From Pseudarthrobacter enclensis (lineage in GTDB: Bacteria; Actinomycetota; Actinomycetes; Actinomycetales; Micrococcaceae): 64,000 nucleotides of DNA. Positions 50,079-59,414 of the stretch are shown here, in pieces (positions within the stretch are counted from its first letter, which is position 1; each line of letters starts with the position of its first letter). The notes beneath the pieces were generated by a model, which saw only the letters and a program-made list of their open reading frames with translations, was not told the origin of the DNA and did no database searches. Position numbers and translations under genes: made by a program. Where the stretch lies: NCBI RefSeq assembly GCF_001457025.1, contig NZ_KQ758601.1:310001-374000 (forward strand). The letters run 5' to 3'.

Positions 50079-51839
50079 GTGCACACCTTCGCCATCGGCA
50101 GCCGCGACTTCCTCCTGGACGGCCAGCCGTTCCGCATCCTCTCCGGTGCCATCCACTACTTCCGGGTGCACCCGGACCTGTGGACGGACCGCATCCGGAA
50201 GGCACGGCAGATGGGCCTGAACACCATTGAGACCTACGTGCCGTGGAACGCCCATTCCCCCGCCCCGGACACCTTCCGGACGGACGGCGCGCTGGACCTG
50301 GGCCGCTTCCTGGACCTGGTGGCCGCCGAGGGGATGCAGGCCATCGTCCGGCCCGGCCCCTACATTTGTGCGGAATGGGACAACGGCGGGCTGCCGGCGT
50401 GGCTGTTCACGGACCCGTCGGTGGGTGTCCGGAGCAGCGAACCCGGCTACCTGGCGGCCGTGGACGGGTTCATGGACCGGCTGCTGCCCATCGTGGTGGA
50501 GCGGCAAGTCACCCGGGGCGGGCCGGTGATCCTGTTCCAGGTCGAGAACGAATACGGCGCCTACGGCTCGGACAAGGACTACCTGCAGCACCTGGTGGAC
50601 ACGGCGAAGCGCGCGGGGATCGATGTGCCCCTGTTCACCTGCGACCAGCCGTTCGGGACCATGATCGAGGACGGCTCGCTGCCAGGGCTGCACAAGACCG
50701 GCACGTTCGGGTCCCGGGCCGGCGAGCGGCTGGAATTCCTGCGGGAACGGCAGCCGGACGGTCCGCTGATGTGCGCGGAATTCTGGAACGGCTGGTTCGA
50801 CAACTGGGGCACCCACCACCACACCACCGACGCCGCAGCGTCCGCGGCGGAGCTCGACGTGCTGCTCTCCGCCGGGGCGTCCGTGAACATCTACATGTTC
50901 CACGGCGGCACGAATTTCGGGTTCACCAACGGCGCCAATGACAAGGGCATCTACGAACCCACCATCACCTCCTACGACTACGACGCCCCGCTGACCGAGG
51001 ACGGCCACCCCACGGACAAGTACTTCGCGTTCCGCGACGTTATTGCCCGGCATTTTCCCGTGCCGCCGGAAACCCCTGCGCGGCGGTCCCCCGCCCCGGA
51101 GTCCGTGGTGTCCGTCGCTGCGGGCGCCCCGCTGCTGGACGTTACCTCCACGTTCCCTGCCGTAGCGGTTCCCGGTCCGGTGCCGCCGGCTGAGGCCACC
51201 GGGCAGTACAGCGGCTTCTTCCTCTATGAGCGGCGGCTCCGCGGCGGCGGTGTCCTCAGCTTCGGCGAGGTCCGCGACCGGGCACAGTTCTTCCTGGACG
51301 GCGCCCCCGTGGGCACCCTGGGCCGTGAGCACGGCGAGGGCAGCATCGTCCTCCCCCGCGGCGGACTCCTCCAGGTCCTGGTGGAGGACCAGGGCCGGGT
51401 GAACTACGGGCCGCGGATCGGCGAGGCGAAAGGCCTTGTTGGGCCGGCGCTGCTCGACGGCACTGAACTGGAGGAGTGGAGCGTCCGCGCCGTGGACCTC
51501 TCGTCGCTGGACCCGTTTCGGGCATCAGCCGTGGAGCTTCCGGCCGGCAGTTCGGGCCGGGGCGGTGTTGCCGGGCCCTCGGTTTCGTTCGGTTCGTTCG
51601 AGGCCGACGGCCCCGGCGACAGGTATCTCCGGCTGGACGGCTGGACCAAGGGCAACGCGTTCGTCAACGGCTTCAACCTGGGCCGGTACTGGAGCCGCGG
51701 CCCGCAGCGGACGCTGTACGTGCCCGGCCCGCTGATCCGCGCGGGCGCCAACGAACTGGCCATCCTGGAACTGCAGGGCAGCGCCACCCGGACGGTCCGC
51801 TTCGTGGCAGCCCCTGACCTTGGCCCGGACGAAAAGTAG
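50079..51839 (+). CDS. GH35 beta-galactosidase
   Basis: About 586 residues. The GH35 TIM barrel shows the DGQPFRILSGAIHYFRV start, VRPGPYICAEWDNGGLPAWL, GGPVILFQVENEYG (acid/base E158) and CAEFWNGWF (nucleophile E234). C-terminal beta domains follow, with GFNLGRYWSRGPQRTLYVP. It removes terminal beta-galactose and lacks a signal peptide, so it should act on imported oligosaccharides. The start is uncertain: GTG 50079 and TTG 50067 are both in frame and neither has a clear ribosome site. Last gene of the operon, ahead of the 66-bp inverted repeat. Confidence 0.9.
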   Translation: MHTFAIGSRDFLLDGQPFRILSGAIHYFRVHPDLWTDRIRKARQMGLNTIETYVPWNAHSPAPDTFRTDGALDLGRFLDLVAAEGMQAIVRPGPYICAEWDNGGLPAWLFTDPSVGVRSSEPGYLAAVDGFMDRLLPIVVERQVTRGGPVILFQVENEYGAYGSDKDYLQHLVDTAKRAGIDVPLFTCDQPFGTMIEDGSLPGLHKTGTFGSRAGERLEFLRERQPDGPLMCAEFWNGWFDNWGTHHHTTDAAASAAELDVLLSAGASVNIYMFHGGTNFGFTNGANDKGIYEPTITSYDYDAPLTEDGHPTDKYFAFRDVIARHFPVPPETPARRSPAPESVVSVAAGAPLLDVTSTFPAVAVPGPVPPAEATGQYSGFFLYERRLRGGGVLSFGEVRDRAQFFLDGAPVGTLGREHGEGSIVLPRGGLLQVLVEDQGRVNYGPRIGEAKGLVGPALLDGTELEEWSVRAVDLSSLDPFRASAVELPAGSSGRGGVAGPSVSFGSFEADGPGDRYLRLDGWTKGNAFVNGFNLGRYWSRGPQRTLYVPGPLIRAGANELAILELQGSATRTVRFVAAPDLGPDEK

Positions 51840-51897
51840 CGGCTGAAATCCTGACCGGCCCGGAACCTGCCCGTGGCCCCACTCCCCCCGTTCCCAT

Positions 51898-51963
51898 CCC
51901 AACTAGGTAGCGCTAAGTGCCGTTCTGAGCCTCCAAAACGGCAGTTAGCGCTACCTAGTTGGG
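51898..51963. repeat. 66-bp near-perfect inverted repeat
   Basis: Two 27-nt arms (left begins CCCAACTAGGTAGCGC, right ends GCGCTACCTAGTTGGG) differ only at 51917/51944 and enclose a 12-nt loop. The repeat lies between convergent genes (GH35 and the membrane protein). It may act as a bidirectional terminator, but its length and non-GC-rich CTAGGTAGCGCTAA core are more like a dispersed REP-type or MITE-like element. Confidence 0.75.
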
Positions 51964-51971
51964 CTGGTTGC

Positions 51972-52514
51972 TCAGTCAGGCCGGCGCACGGTACAGAGCC
52001 GGGCGGCACGGAGCCTGGCCACGAGCGTGGCCGCCAGCAGCGCCGTGGCCAGTTCCAGTCCGATGACGAGCAGCAGTTGGGCTGCGGCTTCCGTTCCCGC
52101 ACCGGAGTTAGCCGCAGCGGACGACGCCGCCGCCCCGCCGTGGGCGTGCCCCGCACCGCCGCCGCCCATGCCGGACAGCAGGAGGGCGGCGTGCACGGCC
52201 ACCATCACCAGCGCCGAGGCCGTGACCTGGTGCAGCGCGCGGGCGCCCCGGGCAGGTCCCGCGCTGTGCCGCCAGATATGGACAGTGCAGGGAACGCAGA
52301 CGGCGGCGAGCGCCACCATCAGGATCCCCAGCCACGGGCCGTGGTGGCCCGCGGCCGCCAGCCACAGGTGTGCCGCGCAGGAGACCGCGGTGACCACGGC
52401 CAGCAGCCGGGCGTGCAGGACGGGCCGCCGGGCACGGACCCGGCCCGCCGCCGTCGTACGCTCCGCCGCCGGTGCGGCAGTGGCTCGTGCGGGGACGAGG
52501 CTAGTGGCAGCCAC
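51972..52514 (-). CDS. Histidine-rich integral membrane protein (DUF5134-like?)
   Basis: About 180 residues with four or five hydrophobic helices: [55 protein letters not shown] and a C-terminal helix. Membrane-facing His residues and a [10 protein letters not shown] loop suggest metal contact; DUF5134 is a possible family. The GTG at 52514 (or 52523) lies inside the end of the amine oxidase gene, so it is translationally coupled to that copper enzyme. A role in copper handling is speculation. Confidence 0.6.
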   Translation of the reverse strand: MAATSLVPARATAAPAAERTTAAGRVRARRPVLHARLLAVVTAVSCAAHLWLAAAGHHGPWLGILMVALAAVCVPCTVHIWRHSAGPARGARALHQVTASALVMVAVHAALLLSGMGGGGAGHAHGGAAASSAAANSGAGTEAAAQLLLVIGLELATALLAATLVARLRAARLCTVRRPD

Positions 52515-54465
52515 CGCTGCCACCCTCAGTGTGGCATGAGGATTCCTGCCGGTTCGGGTTGGCGGGGACGTCCAGGCCCGGGCTGCGGTCGAAGAAGCCT
52601 TCAGGGCGCAGTTTGAAGCCCACCGTGTCCACAGGCATGATGGGCCAGTCCTCCACCCGCGGAAAGTGCGTGAGGCCGAAGGTGTGCCAGACGACGATGT
52701 CCTGGCCATCGATGTCCCGGTCCTGCGCCACATAGGCGGGCAACCCGGCGCCGCCGGAGTGCTGGTTCACGAAGTCGCCGGTGGGGTAGCGCTCGTTATC
52801 GGCGTGCCGGGTGACCCACAGGTCCTTGGTGGCGAACGCTGCGCGCCGGGCAATCGATGAGCCCGGGTCCGCCATCAGGGTGGGCTGGTTGTGGGAGTGG
52901 AGCTTGTAGCCCACGGGCTCGCCCAGCCGGTTGCGGGATTCCGGGTTGGAGATGATCCAGGTGCGGCCCGCCCGGGCGTCGGCCTCCCGGACGCCGTCGG
53001 ATTCCCGGGCCAGCAGGGTGCGCTTTCGGGTGAAGGCGTTGCCCCGTTCGTTGCCGGGGCCCATGGGCTGGCGGACCACGTCCTCTTCCTCCACGCGGTT
53101 GGTGAACCCGTCCACGGCCATGTCCAGCCGCGCGCTGAAGAGGTGCTGGTGGAAGGGTGCGCCCAGGCCGGGGGCCAGCTGGGAGATGTTGTCCGAGCCG
53201 CCCTCGGGGAACGCGGAAGTGAACACGATGCCCGTGGCCTTGGCCTCGAATTCGATGGTGCCGTCCAGGTAGAGGTACCAGTAAAAGCCGTAGTCGTAGT
53301 TGCCGATGGTGGTGAAGAAGGAGATCACCAGGCGGCGGTTGCGGCGGGTGTAGGTGACGCCGCTCCACAGGTCGGAGTGCTTGGAGAGGATGCTCCAGTC
53401 CTCCTCGTGCATGCAGATGCCGTTGCGGATTTCGCGCGGGTTGCCGAACGGGTCGGAGATGACGGGGCTGAGGTAGGTGATCTCGCCCAGGCAGTCGCAG
53501 CCCAGTTCGAGGGAGTTGGCATACTGGCCCACCAGGTATTCGCCGGTGTCGAAGTAGTTCTGCCAGGACCTGATGGGCGACGGGTCGCCGTACGGGACCA
53601 CCATTTCGGCGATGGACGCGCGGTTGATGATGGGCCGCTTCCGGCCGCCGTCCTGGAAGGCGAGGTTGTGCAGGACCACGCCTTCACGGACATCGAAGCC
53701 AACGTCCACGCTCCACTTTTCCCATTCCACGTGGTTGCCGCCGGTGACGGTGAAGCTGGGGCCTTCCGGCTGGGTGATGCTGATGGGCTTTTGGGTGTCG
53801 CGGATGGGGCCGGTCAGCTCCGGATCGGTGTAGTTGCCGTGCTCGGCGGGGATGGGCATTGCGCCGAGGTCGATCACCTGGGTGACTTCCTTGCTGACCA
53901 CATCCACGTAGGCCACCAGGCCGTCCACCGGGTGCGCCCAGGCGCTGTCCTCCGGGAAATCCTGGACGAACGCCAGTCCGCGGAGGATGCGGCGGCCCTT
54001 TTCCTCCGGGTATTCGAACACGCCGGCGGACAGCGGGGCGACGCGGACCTTTTCGACGTCGAGCCCGCGGCCGGCGAGCGCCTTGAGCCAGCGTTCGTCC
54101 GTGGCCAGCAGGGATTCCACCACCTCGAACTCCTCCTCGAGGACCGGCAATTCGCCGGTCACCGCGGTGTCGAGTTCGACGGCGGATTCCACCGTCCGGC
54201 GCGTCAGGGAGACGACGACGTCCCGCGGGGCAGCCCCGGAGACGTCGTGGATGAATGCGCGGAAGCGCCGGTCCGCGGCTCCTGCCTGAGCAGCGGGGTG
54301 GCCGCCGCGCGCCGGGTCCAGCAGGCCCAGGTAGGCGATCCGGTGCCGCGGGCCGAACAGGCCTTCGGCTTGCAGGATGGACCGTACGTCCAGGATTTCC
54401 GGCGCCGTTGCCAGTCCGTAGGCCGCTACGGAGGCGGACGCAGTATCGGTGGAAGTAAGTGTCAT
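52501..54465 (-). CDS. Copper/topaquinone amine oxidase
   Basis: A 654-residue primary-amine oxidase. The topaquinone precursor is Y390 in the NYDY motif; the catalytic base is D306 (YFDTGEY); copper ligands are H439 and H441 (HQH) and H600 ([10 protein letters not shown]). Compared with the A. globiformis phenylethylamine oxidase (Y382, D298, H431, H433, H592), all five are offset by exactly eight, strong support for the same subfamily. It would oxidise phenylethylamine, tyramine or similar amines to aldehyde, ammonia and peroxide. The last residues, [12 protein letters not shown], form an unusual Cys/His tail. Divergent from a TetR gene. Confidence 0.95.
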   Translation of the reverse strand: MTLTSTDTASASVAAYGLATAPEILDVRSILQAEGLFGPRHRIAYLGLLDPARGGHPAAQAGAADRRFRAFIHDVSGAAPRDVVVSLTRRTVESAVELDTAVTGELPVLEEEFEVVESLLATDERWLKALAGRGLDVEKVRVAPLSAGVFEYPEEKGRRILRGLAFVQDFPEDSAWAHPVDGLVAYVDVVSKEVTQVIDLGAMPIPAEHGNYTDPELTGPIRDTQKPISITQPEGPSFTVTGGNHVEWEKWSVDVGFDVREGVVLHNLAFQDGGRKRPIINRASIAEMVVPYGDPSPIRSWQNYFDTGEYLVGQYANSLELGCDCLGEITYLSPVISDPFGNPREIRNGICMHEEDWSILSKHSDLWSGVTYTRRNRRLVISFFTTIGNYDYGFYWYLYLDGTIEFEAKATGIVFTSAFPEGGSDNISQLAPGLGAPFHQHLFSARLDMAVDGFTNRVEEEDVVRQPMGPGNERGNAFTRKRTLLARESDGVREADARAGRTWIISNPESRNRLGEPVGYKLHSHNQPTLMADPGSSIARRAAFATKDLWVTRHADNERYPTGDFVNQHSGGAGLPAYVAQDRDIDGQDIVVWHTFGLTHFPRVEDWPIMPVDTVGFKLRPEGFFDRSPGLDVPANPNRQESSCHTEGGSGGCH

Positions 54466-54502
54466 GGGAAAACCTTCGAAAGGACCGTCAACCGGCCACT
54501 GG

Positions 54503-54532
54503 GTTTATTTTCTATAGTTGTAGAGAATAAAC
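54503..54532. promoter_or_regulatory. TetR operator candidate, amine oxidase promoter
   Basis: A 30-bp imperfect palindrome with arms GTTTATTTTCTATA / TGTAGAGAATAAAC (12 of 14 matching) lies between divergent amine oxidase and TetR genes. AT-rich in a GC-rich genome and placed where a TetR dimer would control both promoters. Confidence 0.6.
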
Positions 54533-54590
54533 GTCCGTAACATGGCTCACAAGAGTCAGGGCCAAAAAATTTCCGGGGGAGTTGCCAGCG

Positions 54591-55181
54591 GTGCCGAAGA
54601 TTGTTGACCATGACGAGCGCCGCCTTGAACTGGTGGACGCCACCTGGCGGATCATCGCCCGGCAGGGCCTCGAAGGCGCCACCATGCGGGAAATCGCCCT
54701 GGAGGCCGGCTTTGCCAATGGCGCCCTGAAGCCCTACTTCCCCACCAAAGACACCCTCCTGGAATTCGCCTTCAGCCACGTCTTCAACCGCACCAACCGG
54801 CGGATCGCCGAGGTTACCGCGGGCAAGGCGGGGCTGGACGCCCTGAGGGCCTTCTGCCTTGAAGTCCTGCCGCTGGATGAGGAGCGGGTCAATGAAGCGC
54901 GGATCGTCATCCCGTTCTGGCAGAAGGCCGTAAACGATCCCCGGAAGGCGGACATCCACCGGCAGTCCATGGAGGAATGGGTGGCCGGGCTGCGGCGCTG
55001 CCTGGCGGAGGCGCGGGACGCCGGAGACGTGCGGACCGCCGTCGACGATTCCCTCCTGGCCCGGCAGCTCCTGAACATGCTGCTGGGCGCGCAGATCGAG
55101 GCCGCCCTGGCCCCCGACGGCGCGCAGGACTTTGGCCACGCCGCCCAGCTGGAAGGATACCTGGAGCTGCTCCGGAACTGA
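54591..55181 (+). CDS. TetR-family transcriptional regulator
   Basis: A 196-residue regulator with an N-terminal TetR HTH (RRLELVDATWRIIARQGLEG, then MREIALEAGFANGALKPYFPTKDTLL) and a helical C-terminal ligand domain resembling BetI-like members (VNEARIVIPFWQKAV). GTG 54591 is preferred: GGGGGA is 9-10 nt upstream, whereas the in-frame TTG at 54582 abuts it. Divergence from the amine oxidase and the palindrome between them suggest repression of the oxidase relieved by an amine or aldehyde. Confidence 0.9.
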   Translation: MPKIVDHDERRLELVDATWRIIARQGLEGATMREIALEAGFANGALKPYFPTKDTLLEFAFSHVFNRTNRRIAEVTAGKAGLDALRAFCLEVLPLDEERVNEARIVIPFWQKAVNDPRKADIHRQSMEEWVAGLRRCLAEARDAGDVRTAVDDSLLARQLLNMLLGAQIEAALAPDGAQDFGHAAQLEGYLELLRN

Positions 55182-55316
55182 CGCCAGCCGGGCAGGAAAG
55201 CTGGGAGTTCGCACAAAAGACGCCGGGAAAAGGCCACCTGAACCAAAAGCATGCTTAGTATTGGAAGGTCAGGTTCCGGGACATCCCGGAGCGGGTACGA
55301 ACGCAAGGAGCAGCTC

Positions 55317-55493
55317 ATGGGTTTGGACGACAAGATTGACAACGCCGCGGAAAAGCTTGGCGGCAAGGGCAAGGAAGCTGCCGGCCACGCCTCGGGCGAT
55401 GAAAACCTGAAGGCCGAAGGCAAGACGGACCAGGCCAAGGCTGACCTCAAGCAGGCCGGCGAAAAGGTCAAGGACGCCTTCAAGAAGGACTAA
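55317..55493 (+). CDS. CsbD-family stress protein
   Basis: A 58-residue, highly charged, Lys/Asp/Ala-rich protein (MGLDDKIDNAAEKLGGKGKE, then KAEGKTDQAKADLKQAGEKVKDAF), the CsbD pattern. AAGGAG lies 6 nt before ATG 55317. Such proteins are small, partly disordered and induced by general stress; molecular function is unknown. It is monocistronic and followed by a strong terminator. Confidence 0.93.
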   Translation: MGLDDKIDNAAEKLGGKGKEAAGHASGDENLKAEGKTDQAKADLKQAGEKVKDAFKKD

Positions 55494-55518
55494 CCGGACG
55501 CCGGTTTGCCTTTGGATG

Positions 55519-55551
55519 AAGGGGTGCAGCCCCCGCGGGGCTGCACCCCTT
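55519..55551. terminator. Strong bidirectional terminator, CsbD / DUF1345
   Basis: Perfect 15-bp arms AAGGGGTGCAGCCCC / GGGGCTGCACCCCTT with a 3-nt loop lie between two convergent genes. Confidence 0.85.
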
Positions 55552-55563
55552 CCGCATGTCCGG

Positions 55564-56028
55564 CTACCGGATCAGGCCCGACACAAGGTTGATGGTGGTG
55601 GCCAGCACGATGGTCCCCAGCAGGTAGGACAGCAGCGCCTGCCGCAGGACGGTTCCCCGGATGTCCCGGGTCTTCAGGTCGGTGTCCGACACCTGGAACG
55701 TCATACCGACGGTAAAGGCCAGGTAGGCGAAGTCCCGGTACCGCGGCGGACCCTCCTCGTTGAAGTCGATGCCGCCGCGGTCGCGGTAGTAGAGCGAGGC
55801 GTACCGCAGGGTGAAGAGCGTGTGGACCAGGAACCACGACAGGGCAATGCTGCCCAGGGCCATGGCCACGATGGCGTCCTTGGAGTACCCCTCCGCCCCG
55901 GAGGCGTTGACCAGCACCAGCGCCGTGAAAAGGCCGACGGCGAGCATCACCAGCAGCCGCAGGCTGGAGTGGTGCGAGCGGGAGTTGAAATCCCGCGCAG
56001 TTCCGGACGAATCGCCCCTGCTTTCCAT
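55564..56028 (-). CDS. Short DUF1345-family membrane protein
   Basis: About 154 residues. Four hydrophobic helices and HTLFTLRYASLYYRDRGGIDFNEEGPPRYRDFAYLAFTVGMTFQVSDTDL-type signature segments match DUF1345 (for example FNEEGPPRYRDFAY and GMTFQVSDTD). Typical members are about 210 residues with two more N-terminal helices, which are absent here. ATG 56028 is chosen; a frame open to 56115 adds only hydrophilic residues, so the missing helices are not upstream. Possibly a truncated but intact gene. Function of the family unknown. Confidence 0.8.
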   Translation of the reverse strand: MESRGDSSGTARDFNSRSHHSSLRLLVMLAVGLFTALVLVNASGAEGYSKDAIVAMALGSIALSWFLVHTLFTLRYASLYYRDRGGIDFNEEGPPRYRDFAYLAFTVGMTFQVSDTDLKTRDIRGTVLRQALLSYLLGTIVLATTINLVSGLIR

Positions 56029-56118
56029 GGCCCGATCATGCCATGCCGCATCTGCTGCAGGGAGGTCCGCTGCCGGGAGATGGCAGGGAGTTGCCTGCAA
56101 ATCTTTTTTCGCCAACTG

Positions 56119-56147
56119 TTGAAAAAAGATTCCGCCGCCCCTAATCT
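56119..56147 (+). promoter_or_regulatory. Sigma-70-type promoter of the AraC gene
   Basis: TTGAAA (56119-56124) and TAATCT (56142-56147) are 17 bp apart, near consensus. It lies 66 bp upstream of the AraC start. The GTGTT-CCAG-CACAC inverted repeat just downstream could be an operator. Confidence 0.6.
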
Positions 56148-56212
56148 GTTAGCACTGTGTTCCAGCACACAGTTCCGGGGGATCGTCCAATGACCACTCG
56201 TCAGGAGCATCC

Positions 56213-57178
56213 ATGCCAGCAACCGTCCGGGCCGCCGCCCCGGCAGGCCAACGCCTCACCACGGACACCGCGGCTTCCTTCGACCATTGGAAGCACCTGG
56301 TGGCGGAATCGTTCGTGCCCCTGGCCGCGCAGACGTCCGACGTGGACGGCTTCCGTGGCCGCCTGCGCTCCCGTGTGGTCGACCGGATGTCCATCGTGGA
56401 GGTCACGGCGACATCCCACGAGGTGCACCGCACCCCAGCCCTCATAGCCCGGGCCCAGGAGCGGTACTTCAAGCTCAACCTGCAGCTGGAAGGCACCGGC
56501 CTCCTCATCCAGGACAACCGGGAAGCCGTGCTCCGCCCCGGCGACCTTGCCATCTATGACACCAACCGGCCGTACACCCTCGCTTTCGAGGAACAGGCCC
56601 GGATCATGGTGGTCATGTTTCCCTGCGACGCCCTGGCCCTGCCCACGGACTACGTGGGCCAGCTCGCCGCCGTCCGGATGGCGGGCGATGCTGGGCTGAG
56701 CGGCATCGTGGGCCAGTTCATCCGGCAGCTGGCCGGAAACCTGGACGTCCTGAACGGCCCCAGCGGTTCCCGGCTGGCCGCCAACGCGCTGGACCTGGTG
56801 TCCACCATGCTGCACGCCGAGATGGACATCAGCCCGGACCGGATGAAGCCGCAGGCCCTGCTGGCCGTCTCGGTGCGCGAGTACATCGAGGCCAACCTGT
56901 CCGATCCCGGCCTGTCCCCCGCCAGCATTGCCGCGGCCCACTTCATCTCCACCCGGCACCTGCACAACCTGTTCCATGAATCAGGGACCACGGTGGCCGG
57001 CTTTATCCGGTCCCAGCGGCTGGACGGCGCGCGCCGCGACCTCCGGGACCCGCTGCACGCCGGCCTGCCGGTGGGTGCGGTGGCGGCCCGGTGGGGTTTC
57101 CTCGACGCGGCGCACTTCAGCCGCACCTTCCGCGACGCCTTCGGCGTCCCGCCGTCCGACTGGCGCCGCGCCGGGTAG
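56213..57178 (+). CDS. AraC-family regulator (FeaR-like)
   Basis: A 321-residue regulator. Residues about 20-210 form an AraC-binding-like sensor (RYFKLNLQLEGTGLLIQDNREAVL region, RPGDLAIYDTNRPY); residues 220-321 hold two HTH motifs ending GFLDAAHFSRTFRDAFGVPPSDWR, the AraC signature. FeaR, which has this architecture, activates an aromatic amine oxidase gene in E. coli, so the amine oxidase 2 kb away is a candidate target. AGGAG precedes ATG 56213. Confidence 0.9.
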   Translation: MPATVRAAAPAGQRLTTDTAASFDHWKHLVAESFVPLAAQTSDVDGFRGRLRSRVVDRMSIVEVTATSHEVHRTPALIARAQERYFKLNLQLEGTGLLIQDNREAVLRPGDLAIYDTNRPYTLAFEEQARIMVVMFPCDALALPTDYVGQLAAVRMAGDAGLSGIVGQFIRQLAGNLDVLNGPSGSRLAANALDLVSTMLHAEMDISPDRMKPQALLAVSVREYIEANLSDPGLSPASIAAAHFISTRHLHNLFHESGTTVAGFIRSQRLDGARRDLRDPLHAGLPVGAVAARWGFLDAAHFSRTFRDAFGVPPSDWRRAG

Positions 57179-57232
57179 ACGGGCAACGGCCCCGGGGGAC
57201 GCGCCCTGGGACCAGGACCTTGGATCAGGCTT

Positions 57233-58654
<1,422 letters not shown>

Positions 58655-58703
58655 TTACGACTGGAGACCGTTAAGCGATCGGGCAGTTGCAGCGCTAATC
58701 TCC

Positions 58704-58733
58704 GTATTGTGACTCTGGAATTCCATACTGTGA
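58704..58733. promoter_or_regulatory. Direct repeats in the gdhA / AmiS divergent promoter
   Basis: GTATTGTGA (58704-58712) and ATACTGTGA (58725-58733) are related nonamers 21 bp apart in the same orientation between the two divergent start codons. They could bind a nitrogen regulator, but I do not recognise a GlnR or AmtR consensus. Confidence 0.35.
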
Positions 58734-58775
58734 TAACTGCGCTCAGGCCTGCCTGCAGCTGCGGGGCCGGCTGAC

Positions 58776-59414
58776 ATGCCGCACATCTGCCTGCTGCTCT
58801 CCGCTGCTGCCCTGCTGATTAATGGCCTGGCAACTCTGGGCCGGTTGCCCTGGCGGGACGCCGGCGTCCTGAACCTGGCAGTGGGCGCCGTCCAGCTGCT
58901 GCTCGCCATCCTGTCGCTGTCCGGCAGCGCCACTCCCCTGCCGGCTTCGGCCGGAATGTTCCTGTTCGGGCTGACCTACACCTATGTCGGGCTGGATGCC
59001 TTGCTTGCCCTGGGGTCGAAGGGGCTGGGCTGGTTCTGCGGCCTGGTGTCCGGGCTGGGCGTGCTGCTCGCCGGCGCCTGGCTGGCCGGCGATCCGCTGC
59101 TGGCGGTCCTGTGGCTGGCCTGGGCGGTGCTGTGGGGCTGCTTGTTCGCGTCGCTGGCGCTGGGCAGGAAGCGGCTGGACCCGTTCATCGGCTGGGCCCT
59201 CGTGCTGGCCAGCCCCGCAACCGCCGCCATCCCGGCTTTCCTGGGACTCACCGGCGCCTGGCCCGGCGGTCCGGAAACGGCGTGGGCGGCGGCGGTGGCG
59301 CTGGCGGGAATGTTTGCCGCTGCACGGCTGCTGGCCCGGCGCGAAGCGTCTGCTCCGCACCGGGCCGAATCCTTGCCGCCGGAGCCTGCCGCAGGCCAGG
59401 CCAACGTCAGCTGA
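58776..59414 (+). CDS. AmiS/UreI-family channel protein
   Basis: A 212-residue protein with about six transmembrane segments. SAAALLINGLATLG, VLNLAVGAVQLLLA, MFLFGLTYTYVGLDALL and GLGWFCG match the AmiS/UreI family of amide or urea channels. The C-terminus is a hydrophilic, Ala/Glu/Pro-rich tail. It overlaps the convergent permease gene by 8 nt. Probably admits urea or short amides whose ammonium feeds GdhA. Confidence 0.88.
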   Translation: MPHICLLLSAAALLINGLATLGRLPWRDAGVLNLAVGAVQLLLAILSLSGSATPLPASAGMFLFGLTYTYVGLDALLALGSKGLGWFCGLVSGLGVLLAGAWLAGDPLLAVLWLAWAVLWGCLFASLALGRKRLDPFIGWALVLASPATAAIPAFLGLTGAWPGGPETAWAAAVALAGMFAAARLLARREASAPHRAESLPPEPAAGQANVS

